Assembly (NCBI RefSeq): GCF_000296385.1
Contig: NZ_JH815185.1
Location: 842,013-906,012, forward strand
Direction: 5' to 3'
From: Lachnoanaerobaculum sp. OBRC5-5
GTDB taxonomy: Bacteria; Bacillota; Clostridia; Lachnospirales; Lachnospiraceae
Length of the DNA: 64,000 nucleotides
The notes beneath the pieces were generated by a model, which was not told the DNA's origin, did not search any database, and saw nothing but the letters and a program-made list of their open reading frames with translations. The position numbers and the translations under genes are program-made. This document shows positions 35,457-44,434 of this stretch, one piece after another (positions within the stretch are counted from its first letter, which is position 1; each line of letters begins with the position of its first letter).

Positions 35457-36249
35457 ATTCTTTATTTGCAGGTGTTATTTCCATATTTCTGAGATTATTT
35501 AATATAGTGGCATTAAGCGGAATACTTACACCCATAGGATTTATAAGGAATCCGTCACACTCAGGTGTCATAGGGAAGTTTATAAGATGCTTAGCCTCTA
35601 TTATTGTTTTCTTTACAGTTGCATCACCCGGCATTTTGTCAAACTCTATATTGTCTGTAAATATAGGTATCATATTTCCTCCGTTATCACTTATCCTTAA
35701 CATAAGCATCTGCATCTGTGTTTCTCCGTCTACCTGTGCCTCTCTAACCGGTACAAGGAATCTTGCCTTTAAAATATTTACAAGCATCTCCTCTTCCAAT
35801 TCACGAATCTCAGGTGTATTAGGATTGTCAAGGTTTGCTCTTATCTCCTGTCCGAAATAGAGCATTGTAAGCTGTAATGATCTGTTCTCCACAGGTCTTT
35901 TTTCAGGTGGTAACTCGCTGAAATCCGAGAGTTTCACTATTTCTTCAAGCTGAATTGTAAATTCATTACCCTGATAATTGTACTTAACAGCATTCACACC
36001 GGCTATTGCCATATGTGTAAAGGCTCTTAAAATACCTTCCTGATTAAGTTCCAATACAGTATTCTTCTGCTTATTGGCTGCCAACTCCGCCGATTTCTTC
36101 AAAGCATTTTCTTTTTCATCAAACAAAAACGCCACATCATCAAAACTCTCATCATCACAATAAACAAATGGCAGTCTGGTAAAGTCTGACTGAATTAAAT
36201 ATAGATTTACTGCCTTTGGAATACTTGCAAGTACTTCTCTTCTCTCCAT
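35455..36249 (-). CDS. SseB-family protein
   Basis: 264 aa, no signal peptide and no membrane helix. The C-terminal half (EEMLVNILKARFLVPV, QMLMLRISDNGGNMIPIFTDNIEFDKM, GFLINPMGVSIPLNATIL) fits the SseB N-terminal domain pattern, a family named after an E. coli serine-sensitivity protein, of unknown molecular role. The N-terminal half has an alpha/beta region starting REVLASIPKAVNLYLIQ. ATG at 36249 with a GGAG site; an in-frame TTG at 36261 overlaps that site. It is a single gene between citrate synthase (convergent) and apbE. Confidence 0.7.
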   Translation of the reverse strand: MERREVLASIPKAVNLYLIQSDFTRLPFVYCDDESFDDVAFLFDEKENALKKSAELAANKQKNTVLELNQEGILRAFTHMAIAGVNAVKYNYQGNEFTIQLEEIVKLSDFSELPPEKRPVENRSLQLTMLYFGQEIRANLDNPNTPEIRELEEEMLVNILKARFLVPVREAQVDGETQMQMLMLRISDNGGNMIPIFTDNIEFDKMPGDATVKKTIIEAKHLINFPMTPECDGFLINPMGVSIPLNATILNNLRNMEITPANKE

Positions 36250-36335
36250 TTTTATCTCCAAAAATTTTATTTGTTATGAAACTACTATATACTCTTTGAC
36301 TATCAAAGTCAAATTAATAATATCTTTACAAAAAT

Positions 36336-37403
36336 TTATGGTTGCACAAGCTGCTCTTTTGCACCTTCAGAATAAACTATGGAGTAATCTGAAAGGATAA
36401 AATAACCATAGGTATCAGGTATACTGTCAAGAAGCTTTACACCCTCTTCAACTCCCAGCGAAAAGCATGTAGTTGAAAGTGCGTCCGCTTCTGTTGATGA
36501 TTTTGTAAGTATACTTACTTCCACAAGCCCGTTATCATAAGGATAACCTGTTTTCGGGTCCAGAATATGATGATAGTTTTTACCGTCTATAACAAAATGT
36601 CTCTCATAAACACCTGATGAAACAACCGATTCATCATCCACCGTAAGTAAAGCGACCGTTTCATTTCTATCCGCATAAGGTTTTTGAAGTCCTATTGTAA
36701 AGTTGTCCCCATTTGGCTTTTTACCCACGCATAAAACATTGCCTCCAAGATTAATAATCGCACTGTCAACACCTTTACTCAGAAGATATTCCTTTGTCTT
36801 ATCCGCTATATATCCCTTTGCAATAGCACCGAGATCTATTCTTGTGTCATCTAAAGTAAACTTTACTGTATTTCCTTCCACACTTACTCTTGTATAATCC
36901 ACTTTAGGAAGTGCCTCTTTAATACTTTCATCACTTGGAAGCTCAGGTTCCTCTGCATTAAAATCCCATAATTCCTTTAACGGTTCTGTCGTAATATCAA
37001 ATGCACCATGTGAAACTTTACTGTAATACAATGCCTTATCTATAAGATAGGCAAGTTCATCACTTACTTCCACACTCATAGTCCCTTTTTCTCTATGATT
37101 TAATTTATACAATTCCGCAGATTCGCTTGTTGCCGAAAATATACTCTCATAATTTCTTATAAACTGCATTGACTCTTTTAAAACATTCTCATCACCACCA
37201 TTATATATGGATACTGTAATAAATGTATCAAGTGCAAATGTCGTATCTGTCAAAGGTTCGTCATTTTTGTTCTTATCCATTGAAAAATCAAAATTATTGG
37301 CTATAGCCTTAGAGTTTGTGCGTTTTCCTAAAATTGCAATTATCAGCAGCACAAACACAACCATTACAATAGCTATTATATTTTTTTTATTAAATTGTTT
37401 CAA
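36336..37403 (-). CDS. apbE: FAD:protein FMN transferase ApbE
   Basis: 355 aa. An N-terminal membrane anchor (IIAIVMVVFVLLIIAIL), without a lipobox, is followed by the ApbE domain: DTFITVSIYNGGDENVLKES, SHGAFDITTEPLKELWDF, DLGAIAKGYIAD, AIINLGGNVLCVG, YHHILDPKTGYPYDNGLVEVSI and the TEADALSTTCFSLG motif, which binds Mg2+ and FAD. The enzyme transfers FMN to Thr residues of flavoproteins such as RnfG/NqrC on the outer face. No Rnf genes are in this window. Confidence 0.93.
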   Translation of the reverse strand: MKQFNKKNIIAIVMVVFVLLIIAILGKRTNSKAIANNFDFSMDKNKNDEPLTDTTFALDTFITVSIYNGGDENVLKESMQFIRNYESIFSATSESAELYKLNHREKGTMSVEVSDELAYLIDKALYYSKVSHGAFDITTEPLKELWDFNAEEPELPSDESIKEALPKVDYTRVSVEGNTVKFTLDDTRIDLGAIAKGYIADKTKEYLLSKGVDSAIINLGGNVLCVGKKPNGDNFTIGLQKPYADRNETVALLTVDDESVVSSGVYERHFVIDGKNYHHILDPKTGYPYDNGLVEVSILTKSSTEADALSTTCFSLGVEEGVKLLDSIPDTYGYFILSDYSIVYSEGAKEQLVQP

Positions 37404-37415
37404 AATATACTCCTA

Positions 37416-39014
37416 CTAAATTTCCCATTTTTTTGCCAAATCATTTATCTGATCTGCAAATTTAGCCAAATCCTTGTTGGCTCCATGTTTATTTTCTTTT
37501 ATGATTTTTAGGAGTCTCTCTCCTGCACCAAGAAGTCTTAAATAAACACTGCTTTCCGGTTCCTTTACTTCCTTAACAGCAACAGCAACTCCCTTAGTCT
37601 GCTTTATCCATTCTCCGCTTATCAGGTCAAAAACAGAGCCTGAAAAAGGTGCGGATGAATTTATTCCGTATTTACTCTTAAGTTCATTTGAAAAGCTTTC
37701 GCAAACTTTATCATCACCATGCACTATAAACACTTGCTTCGGCTTTTCTTCAAAAGCTGTGACCCATTTTATAAGTCCGTTTTTATCGGCATGTGAACTT
37801 ATACTCTTTAAAGTTTCAATATGTGCGTTTACAGAAATATTTTCTCCAAAAAGTCTTACCTCTGAAACATTGTCCTGCAGAGTTCTTCCAAGAGTTCCAA
37901 AAGCCTGATATCCGGCAAATACCACGCTGCATTCACTTCTCCAAAGATTGTGCTTTAAATGATGTCTGATTCGACCCGCATCACACATTCCCGAAGCTGA
38001 TATTATAACTTTTGGTGATTTATCAATATTTATTGCCATTGACTCATCACTGCTTACAGTCATTTTCAGATTAGGGAAAGCTATCGGATTTATACCGTTT
38101 TCAACAAGCTCCTTAGTTTCCTCATCATAACATTCAAGCAAGTTATCTTTAAATACATTGGTTGCTTCTATTGCCAGAGGACTGTCTACATATACAGGGA
38201 AGTTCGGAAGGTTTTTTACAAGCTTGTTCTGCTTTATCTGTCTCATAAAATAAAGCAGCTCCTGTGTTCTTCCGACTGCAAATGCAGGTATTACCACATT
38301 TCCGCCCCTCTCAAATGTTTCTTCAAGAATTCTTGCCAGATCTGACACATGATCTGCGCCTTCTTCATGATATCTGTCACCATAGGTTGATTCCATCAAA
38401 ACATAATCAGCGTCCTTTATATACTCCGGATCTCTGATTAGAGGCTTATTGAAATTACCGATATCACCTGAAAATACTATTTTTCTGCTCTCATTTCCTT
38501 CTTTAAGCCAAACCTCTATAGACGCCGAACCCAGAATATGTCCTGCATCTATAAATCTGATACTTATATTTTCATCAATATCTATTTTTTTATTATATTC
38601 AATACCTCTAAAGAGTTTAATACTTGCTTCAACATCGGAAAGTTCATATACCGCCGCTTCCTTTTGTCTGCCTGCTCTTTCAGCTTTTCTGTTTTTCCAC
38701 TTTAACTCTTCAGCCTGTATATGCGCACAGTCTCGAAGCATTATGGTACAAAGCTCCATTGTGGCATTTGATGAATATATTTCTCCCTTAAATCCTCTTG
38801 CAACAAGCTGTGGAATCATACCTGTATGATCGATATGAGCATGTGTCACAAAAAGATAATCTATCTCTGCCGGTGAAACAGGCAGCGGAGCATTTTCATA
38901 CACATTAATTCCCTGCTCCATACCGTAGTCCACTAAAAACTTTTTATCTCCGACTTCAACATAATGACAACTTCCTGTAACCTCATGATCTGCACCTATA
39001 AATTCCAGTTTCAT
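37416..39014 (-). CDS. MBL-fold/beta-CASP ribonuclease
   Basis: 532 aa. The metallo-beta-lactamase core has THAHIDHTG near residue 58 (two-zinc site) and GDIGNFNKPLIRDP; the beta-CASP part has VDSPLAIEATNVF, ASGMCDAGRIRHHLKHNLW and SSHADKNGLIKW and VHGDDKV. This architecture is that of bacterial YSH1/CPSF-73-like RNA exonucleases/endonucleases (YhfI/TTHA0252 type). A C-terminal tail of about 60 residues is unusual and without recognised domains. ATG at 39014, preceded by AAAAAGGGGAAA. It is 13 bases upstream of the apbE start and probably cotranscribed, with no obvious functional link. Confidence 0.88.
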   Translation of the reverse strand: MKLEFIGADHEVTGSCHYVEVGDKKFLVDYGMEQGINVYENAPLPVSPAEIDYLFVTHAHIDHTGMIPQLVARGFKGEIYSSNATMELCTIMLRDCAHIQAEELKWKNRKAERAGRQKEAAVYELSDVEASIKLFRGIEYNKKIDIDENISIRFIDAGHILGSASIEVWLKEGNESRKIVFSGDIGNFNKPLIRDPEYIKDADYVLMESTYGDRYHEEGADHVSDLARILEETFERGGNVVIPAFAVGRTQELLYFMRQIKQNKLVKNLPNFPVYVDSPLAIEATNVFKDNLLECYDEETKELVENGINPIAFPNLKMTVSSDESMAINIDKSPKVIISASGMCDAGRIRHHLKHNLWRSECSVVFAGYQAFGTLGRTLQDNVSEVRLFGENISVNAHIETLKSISSHADKNGLIKWVTAFEEKPKQVFIVHGDDKVCESFSNELKSKYGINSSAPFSGSVFDLISGEWIKQTKGVAVAVKEVKEPESSVYLRLLGAGERLLKIIKENKHGANKDLAKFADQINDLAKKWEI

Positions 39015-39055
39015 ATTTTTCCCCTTTTTAATCAAACAACTGAGCATGTGAGTTA

Positions 39056-40135
39056 TTAGAGACTAACTCTATTATAACTATACAAAATATTTTTCGTCAA
39101 CTTAAAATTATTATATATAACCTCTTCAAGACTTGGCTTTCTTTTTCTTCTGGTTATCTCAAACAGGCATAATTTTGTGATATCTATTGCCACTGTATTT
39201 AATCTGTCCTCTTTAAGATAATCTTTCATCGTATGATATATCAAATCTATTTCGGATTTATCCGTGGTATTTATTAAATCTATAATTATAATACCTGAGA
39301 TATTTCTAAGCCTTAACTGTCTTGCAGTCTCTTTTATTGCTTCAAGATTTGTGTTTAATTTAATTATTCCGTCTTCTTTTTTCCGGACATTTTTCCCGGT
39401 ATTTACATCAACAACTGTAAGAGCTTCCGTAGATTCTATGCATAGATAGCCTCCATCCTTTAACCATACTTTTTTGCTTAATGATTCACTAAAAAGAGTA
39501 TCTATGGAGTAAAGCTTATTTAAACTTATCATATTATCGTCATAGAATCTGACTCTGCAAAGCATATCTTCACGCTCTTCTTTAAAAAAATCAACTATTT
39601 CTTCGTATATATCCTTGATATCCGTTACTATATCAAAATCGGCATATTTTAGTCTGTCTTTAACAATATCTATATAGTCTTTGGAACCCGCATAAAGCAT
39701 TGCAGGTGCCTTTATATAGTTTTTCTTTGCAAGAATTTGATCAAGTACTTCACAGCCGGAAAGATTTGCAGTAGCACCTGCCAATTTATTCTTTATAGGA
39801 AGCTTTGAAATCTTTATTACAATATCATCGCCCTCGTGTAAAACCGTATGCTCTTTTTCATCGGCAAATACTTTTTCATCGGCAAATATAAGATACTTAA
39901 GTTCAGCCATATCAAAATATACAGTTTGGCGTTCTGAATTGTACTCAATCTCTACAAAGGCGGCATTTATGTTTTTAGCAATTTTTTTTACCTTACCTAT
40001 ATGAATACTGCCAAGTAAAGAAGTATCCTCGATATACTCTATCTCGTTTGCCCTATTCTCATCATATGATATTGCAAAATTTTTATTCTTATAGCTTGTG
40101 ATAAGAAGCTTAGATAATTTCACAGCCGTATTCAT
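39056..40135 (-). CDS. rng: Ribonuclease G/E family protein, short form
   Basis: 359 aa. S1-type RNA-binding region at ~35-110 (LGSIHIGKVKKIAKNINAAFVEI). The catalytic core carries the two Mg-binding Asp: LTVVDVNTGKN and ISGIIIIDLINT. The C-terminal part with the zinc-link CPxC motif and following RNase G domain is missing; relatives run to 400-490 aa. ATG at 40135, with AAGGGAAGG upstream, overlaps the end of the upstream gene by 26 bases. Role: endonucleolytic processing of rRNA/mRNA. Confidence 0.88.
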   Translation of the reverse strand: MNTAVKLSKLLITSYKNKNFAISYDENRANEIEYIEDTSLLGSIHIGKVKKIAKNINAAFVEIEYNSERQTVYFDMAELKYLIFADEKVFADEKEHTVLHEGDDIVIKISKLPIKNKLAGATANLSGCEVLDQILAKKNYIKAPAMLYAGSKDYIDIVKDRLKYADFDIVTDIKDIYEEIVDFFKEEREDMLCRVRFYDDNMISLNKLYSIDTLFSESLSKKVWLKDGGYLCIESTEALTVVDVNTGKNVRKKEDGIIKLNTNLEAIKETARQLRLRNISGIIIIDLINTTDKSEIDLIYHTMKDYLKEDRLNTVAIDITKLCLFEITRRKRKPSLEEVIYNNFKLTKNILYSYNRVSL

Positions 40136-40835
40136 CAAGGGCCTTCCCTTCATCCGTATACATATCTAATCTATATAAATAATATTCATTCCTTTTAGCT
40201 GCCGATAATCCTTCTTCATATAAAAATTCCATAACTGCGGCAGGCTTTATATTATTTGTACTTCCCTGTGATAGATGCATGTATACACCATTTTTTATAG
40301 CTTCAAGCTTATATATAAAAGGCTTTATATCCACAACTGAAGTTGTTTCCACCTCTACAAACTTTCCAAACTGATTTTTCTTTTTCTTTTTTGATACCTT
40401 GGTCAGTAATATAGACTCTTTTGACATAAGCTTTTCTATAGCGGCATTAATGTCTGTTTCTTTTACTTCGGTTTTAAATTCCGCCTTGAAATCGGCTGTA
40501 TCCATCAAAGCCATAGCCGGTTTGGAATTATCGGGAATCTGTAAAAACTTGGTAACTTTCATTCCGGTGCACATCATCTCATTGAGCCTTTTTATTGCTT
40601 CTTTAGATGAAATATGACTACCTTCCTTTAACTCTATATCCATATATTCACCAAGTCCCGATACACCCATACTAAGGGGAGCACCAAATGACATTATCTG
40701 ATGAGGTGAAAATCCTTCACTGTATTTTATAGGAATGTCCGCCCTTCTCATAGCTTTTTGAAAATATCTCATTATATCCAAATGGCCTATAAAACGCATT
40801 TGCTCGGTTTTTTCAAACTTAATTCTTACCTTCAA
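40110..40835 (-). CDS. TIGR03936-family radical-SAM-associated protein (DUF2344)
   Basis: 241 aa. KVRIKFEKTEQMRFIGHLDIMRYFQKAMRRADIPIKYSEGFSPHQIMSFGAPLSMGVSG is the DUF2344 signature. Members are nearly always encoded next to a TIGR03960 radical SAM protein, as here, and to RNase G in Clostridia. Start: TTG at 40835, with GGAGGTG 5-6 bases before it; more upstream ATGs precede or overlap that site. It overlaps the upstream radical SAM gene by 17 bases. Its function, probably in rRNA or tRNA maturation/modification, is not known. Confidence 0.88.
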   Translation of the reverse strand: MKVRIKFEKTEQMRFIGHLDIMRYFQKAMRRADIPIKYSEGFSPHQIMSFGAPLSMGVSGLGEYMDIELKEGSHISSKEAIKRLNEMMCTGMKVTKFLQIPDNSKPAMALMDTADFKAEFKTEVKETDINAAIEKLMSKESILLTKVSKKKKKNQFGKFVEVETTSVVDIKPFIYKLEAIKNGVYMHLSQGSTNNIKPAAVMEFLYEEGLSAAKRNEYYLYRLDMYTDEGKALDEYGCEII

Positions 40836-42684
40836 AGCAAACACCTCCATTATATTTTCTTGCACCGCAACCTAAACACTGCTGTCTGCAGTTTGGTGAG
40901 ATCTTATCTTCATGTGCTGTTTTCCACTCTCTGATAAGGAATTCCTTTGTAACTCCGGAATCTATAAAATCCCAAGGGAACAGCTCATCAAGATCTCTTT
41001 CTCTTAATGTATAAAAGCTTGGATCTATACCGCTTTGCTCGTATGCTTTAATCCAATATTCCATATTAAACTGATCCGACCATGAATCATACATTGCACC
41101 GTTTTTATAAGCATTAACTATGACATCCGCAATTTTTCTGTCACCTCTTGCCATAAGTCCCTCAAGAAGTGTTACCTCGGCATCATGGTACTGATACTTC
41201 ATACTCTTTTGGTTTAACTGCTCTCTGAAAGTATCCTTTACAAGATGTGCTCTTCTAAGGTACTCCTCCTCAGTTTCCATCTTCGCCCACTGGAAAGGTG
41301 TAAAAGGCTTAGGCACGAAGAAAGATGAACTTGCGGTAATAGATACCTTACCGATTCTTTGATCCTTTGGAATAGAGTAATAATTTTCAGCTATTTTTTC
41401 ACAAAGCAAAGGTATTCCTTTAATATCCTCATCAGTCTCTGTAGGAAGTCCAAGCATAAAATAAAGCTTTACTTTATTCCATCCTCCTTTAAATGCCTCC
41501 ATAGAACCGCTTAATATATCTTCCTCTGTAATTCCCTTATTTATAACATCTCTCAGTCTTTGTGTTCCGGCCTCAGGCGCAAATGTCAAAGAACTCTTTT
41601 TTACATCCTGAACCTTACTCATTACATCAAGTGAAAACGCATCAATACGCAAAGAAGGCAAAGATATATTGATTCCTCTATCCTTTGTATATTCCAAAAG
41701 GAAATCAAGAAGTTTATCAAGCTGACTGTAATCACTTGAGCTGAGTGAACTGAGTGAAATTTCTTCCGCTCCTGTAATATCAAGCATTGTTTTTGCATAA
41801 TTTATAAGGTAATCAAGGGAATGTTCTCTTTGCGGTCTGTATACATTTCCCGCCTGACAGAATCTGCAGCCTCTGATACATCCTCTCATTATCTCAAGTA
41901 CCACTCTGTCTTGTGTGACCTTAATAAAAGGAACTACAGGCTTTGAAAGATATGATACGGTATCCATATTTTGAACAACAACTCGATGTACAACACTTGG
42001 AACATCCTCATATTTAGGTGTAAATGAAGCTATAGTACCGTCTTCTTTATAACTCACATCATAGAACTCAGGTACATACATACCTTCAAGTTTTGCCGCT
42101 TTTCTTAAAAACTCATGCTTTGAAAGATTTTCACTTTTGCACTCCTTATAAAGGTCAAGCAGCTTGTCATAAACCACTTCGCCCTCACCTATATAGAATA
42201 TATCAAAGAAAGGTGCCAAAGGTTCAGGATTATAAGAACATGGTCCGCCACCTATTACTATAGGATATTCCTCTCCTCTGTCTTTTGAATACATCGGAAT
42301 CTGTGAAAGCTCTAAAACCTGTAAAATATTTGTATAGCACATCTCATACTGTAATGTAATACCTAAAATATCGGCATCCTTTACATTTTCCTGACTCTCC
42401 AGAGAAAACAGCGGTATATTCTTTTCTCTGAGTATCTTATCAAGGTCTACCCATGGTGAAAATAATCTCTCACAGAATGTATCTTCTCTTTTATTTAACA
42501 TATCATATATGATCTGCATTCCTATATGACTCATTCCTATCTCATAGACATCAGGAAAACACATAACAAATCTGATATCTACATCCTCTAATCTTTTATC
42601 TCTTGAATTTAACTCACCGCCGATATATCTTGCCGGCTTGTCTACGCTAAGCAGTATATCATCGCTTAGTGCCAATTTTCTCAT
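40819..42684 (-). CDS. TIGR03960-family radical SAM protein with B12-binding domain
   Basis: 621 aa. N-terminal cobalamin-binding-like domain (~1-175, DIRFVMCFPDVYEIGMSHIGMQII; PIVIGGGPCSYNPEPLAPFFDIFYIGEGE). The radical SAM core begins at EIMRGCIRGCRFCQAG near residue 265, with the CX3CX2C ligands for the 4Fe-4S cluster. The last ~40 residues hold further Cys (NCRQQCLGCGAR), possibly a second metal site. Substrate unknown. It is the first gene of a three-gene overlapping cluster with the TIGR03936 protein and RNase G, a conserved combination in Clostridia. Confidence 0.9.
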   Translation of the reverse strand: MRKLALSDDILLSVDKPARYIGGELNSRDKRLEDVDIRFVMCFPDVYEIGMSHIGMQIIYDMLNKREDTFCERLFSPWVDLDKILREKNIPLFSLESQENVKDADILGITLQYEMCYTNILQVLELSQIPMYSKDRGEEYPIVIGGGPCSYNPEPLAPFFDIFYIGEGEVVYDKLLDLYKECKSENLSKHEFLRKAAKLEGMYVPEFYDVSYKEDGTIASFTPKYEDVPSVVHRVVVQNMDTVSYLSKPVVPFIKVTQDRVVLEIMRGCIRGCRFCQAGNVYRPQREHSLDYLINYAKTMLDITGAEEISLSSLSSSDYSQLDKLLDFLLEYTKDRGINISLPSLRIDAFSLDVMSKVQDVKKSSLTFAPEAGTQRLRDVINKGITEEDILSGSMEAFKGGWNKVKLYFMLGLPTETDEDIKGIPLLCEKIAENYYSIPKDQRIGKVSITASSSFFVPKPFTPFQWAKMETEEEYLRRAHLVKDTFREQLNQKSMKYQYHDAEVTLLEGLMARGDRKIADVIVNAYKNGAMYDSWSDQFNMEYWIKAYEQSGIDPSFYTLRERDLDELFPWDFIDSGVTKEFLIREWKTAHEDKISPNCRQQCLGCGARKYNGGVCFEGKN

Positions 42685-42702
42685 ATATTCCTCTTTCTAA
42701 TT

Positions 42703-44433
42703 TTAAACTGCATTATTTAATTCATAATAAAAGCCCTTCATCTCCATAAGCTCATTATGATTTCCCTGTTCTATTATATGACCGTCTTTAAGTACAAGTA
42801 TTACATCGGCATTTTTTATGGTTGAAAGTCTGTGAGCAACTACAAAACTTGTTCTACCTGTCATCATCTTATCAAATGCCTTACTTATTCTTGCTTCAGT
42901 CATTGTATCTATACTTGAGGTAGCCTCATCAAGTATAAGCATAGGTGGAAGTACAAGCATAATTCTTGCAATACATAGAAGCTGCCTTTGTCCGGCCGAA
43001 AGGTTTTCACCACCTTCGGTTACTATTGTATCATATCCGTCAGGTAATCTTTTTATAAAGCTGTCTGCATACGCTTCCTTGGCTGCCGCCTCTATCTCTT
43101 CAAATGTAGCATCAGGTTTTCCGAATGCAATATTATCCCTTATTGAAGCATTTTTTAACCATGTCTCCTGTAAAACCATACCGAAGTTTTCTCTGATTGA
43201 TTTTCTTGTAATATCATTGATATTCTTGCCCTCTATCTTAATAGAGCCGCTGTCTATGTCATAAAAGCGCATTAAAAGATTTATAATAGTGGATTTTCCG
43301 CTTCCCGTCGGTCCCACTATTGCAATTCTCTGTCCGGCTTTTACATCAAGGTTAAGATCCTCGATAAGTTTCTTTGATTTATCATACGAAAAGTAAACAT
43401 GTGATATTTCCACATTTCCGTCTACATTTTCAATCTTATTATTCACATCCTTATCAGGAAGTATCTCTTCTTCATCTATAAGTGCAAATACCCTTGCGGC
43501 ACAGGCAAATGAATTTTGCAGTTCGGTAACCACTCCCGATATTTCATTAAAAGGCTTTGTATACTGTGTTGCATAACTGAGTACGGAAGTAAGCTGTCCA
43601 ACACTCATTTTTCCGGTAATTGCAAGCAATGCTCCTGAGATTGCAACACCTGCATACACCAAAGAGTTTACAAATCTTGTAGCAGGAAATGCTATAGCCG
43701 AAATAAATATAGCATTTTGACTTGCAACCCTGAGCGCCTCATCAGATTCTCTAAACTCGTTTTCTATTTCCTTTTCCATGTTGAAGTTTTTCACAGTTCC
43801 AAGTCCTGCAATCATTTCATCAACTATTCCTGTCATTCTTGCTCTTCTTTCCGATTGTGACTTGAAATGCTTGTAAGTATTCTTTGCAATAAGCCCTGCA
43901 ACCAACATTGCAAGCGGTGTAACAAGAAGAACTACCAATGTAACATATACATTTATTTTAAACAATATGATAATAGTCAGTATAATAGTCAGTATGCCTG
44001 TAAAAAACTGGGCAAAACCCATCAAAAGTCCTTCGGAAAACTGATCCACATCATTTATAACTCTGTTTATTATCTCACCATGACTTGTAGAATCCACATA
44101 TGATATAGGAAGTTTCATTATCTTGGCAAATGCCTGATTTCTGATATCTCTTACCATATGATATGCAACTACGTTATTTATAGCGGTCATACACCACTGA
44201 GCTACAGCTGTAATACACATTATAATTATCATTGTAAAAATAATTTTTATAAGCTTTTCAAAGTCTACATTTCCCTTTGAAACAATTGTATCCACAGCTC
44301 TACCTGTAAATATCGGAAGATATAGAGTTGTAAGCACGATAACCACAGCAAGTATCAGACTGACAAACATCCTGAATCTGTACGGATGCAACAGGCTTAA
44401 AATTCTTTTTAAAGTATTTTTATTTTTATTCAT
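42703..44433 (-). CDS. ABC exporter half with canonical ATPase site
   Basis: 576 aa, six membrane helices (~1-320) fused to an ABC domain (~340-576). Walker A GPTGSGKSTIINLL, signature LSAGQRQ, Walker B plus catalytic Glu LILDEATSSID, and H-loop VVAHRLSTI are all intact. It pairs with the ABC protein encoded immediately upstream (2 bases between), which has degenerate residues. Together they should form a heterodimeric exporter of the TM287/288 or LmrCD type, moving drugs, lipids or peptides outward. Confidence 0.93.
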   Translation of the reverse strand: MNKNKNTLKRILSLLHPYRFRMFVSLILAVVIVLTTLYLPIFTGRAVDTIVSKGNVDFEKLIKIIFTMIIIMCITAVAQWCMTAINNVVAYHMVRDIRNQAFAKIMKLPISYVDSTSHGEIINRVINDVDQFSEGLLMGFAQFFTGILTIILTIIILFKINVYVTLVVLLVTPLAMLVAGLIAKNTYKHFKSQSERRARMTGIVDEMIAGLGTVKNFNMEKEIENEFRESDEALRVASQNAIFISAIAFPATRFVNSLVYAGVAISGALLAITGKMSVGQLTSVLSYATQYTKPFNEISGVVTELQNSFACAARVFALIDEEEILPDKDVNNKIENVDGNVEISHVYFSYDKSKKLIEDLNLDVKAGQRIAIVGPTGSGKSTIINLLMRFYDIDSGSIKIEGKNINDITRKSIRENFGMVLQETWLKNASIRDNIAFGKPDATFEEIEAAAKEAYADSFIKRLPDGYDTIVTEGGENLSAGQRQLLCIARIMLVLPPMLILDEATSSIDTMTEARISKAFDKMMTGRTSFVVAHRLSTIKNADVILVLKDGHIIEQGNHNELMEMKGFYYELNNAV

Positions 44434-44434
44434 T

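Noticed and set aside
39056-42684. Radical SAM cluster as a natural-product (RiPP) locus
   Set aside because: The TIGR03960/TIGR03936/RNase G trio is a conserved housekeeping set in Clostridia; there is no precursor peptide or export gene that belongs to it.
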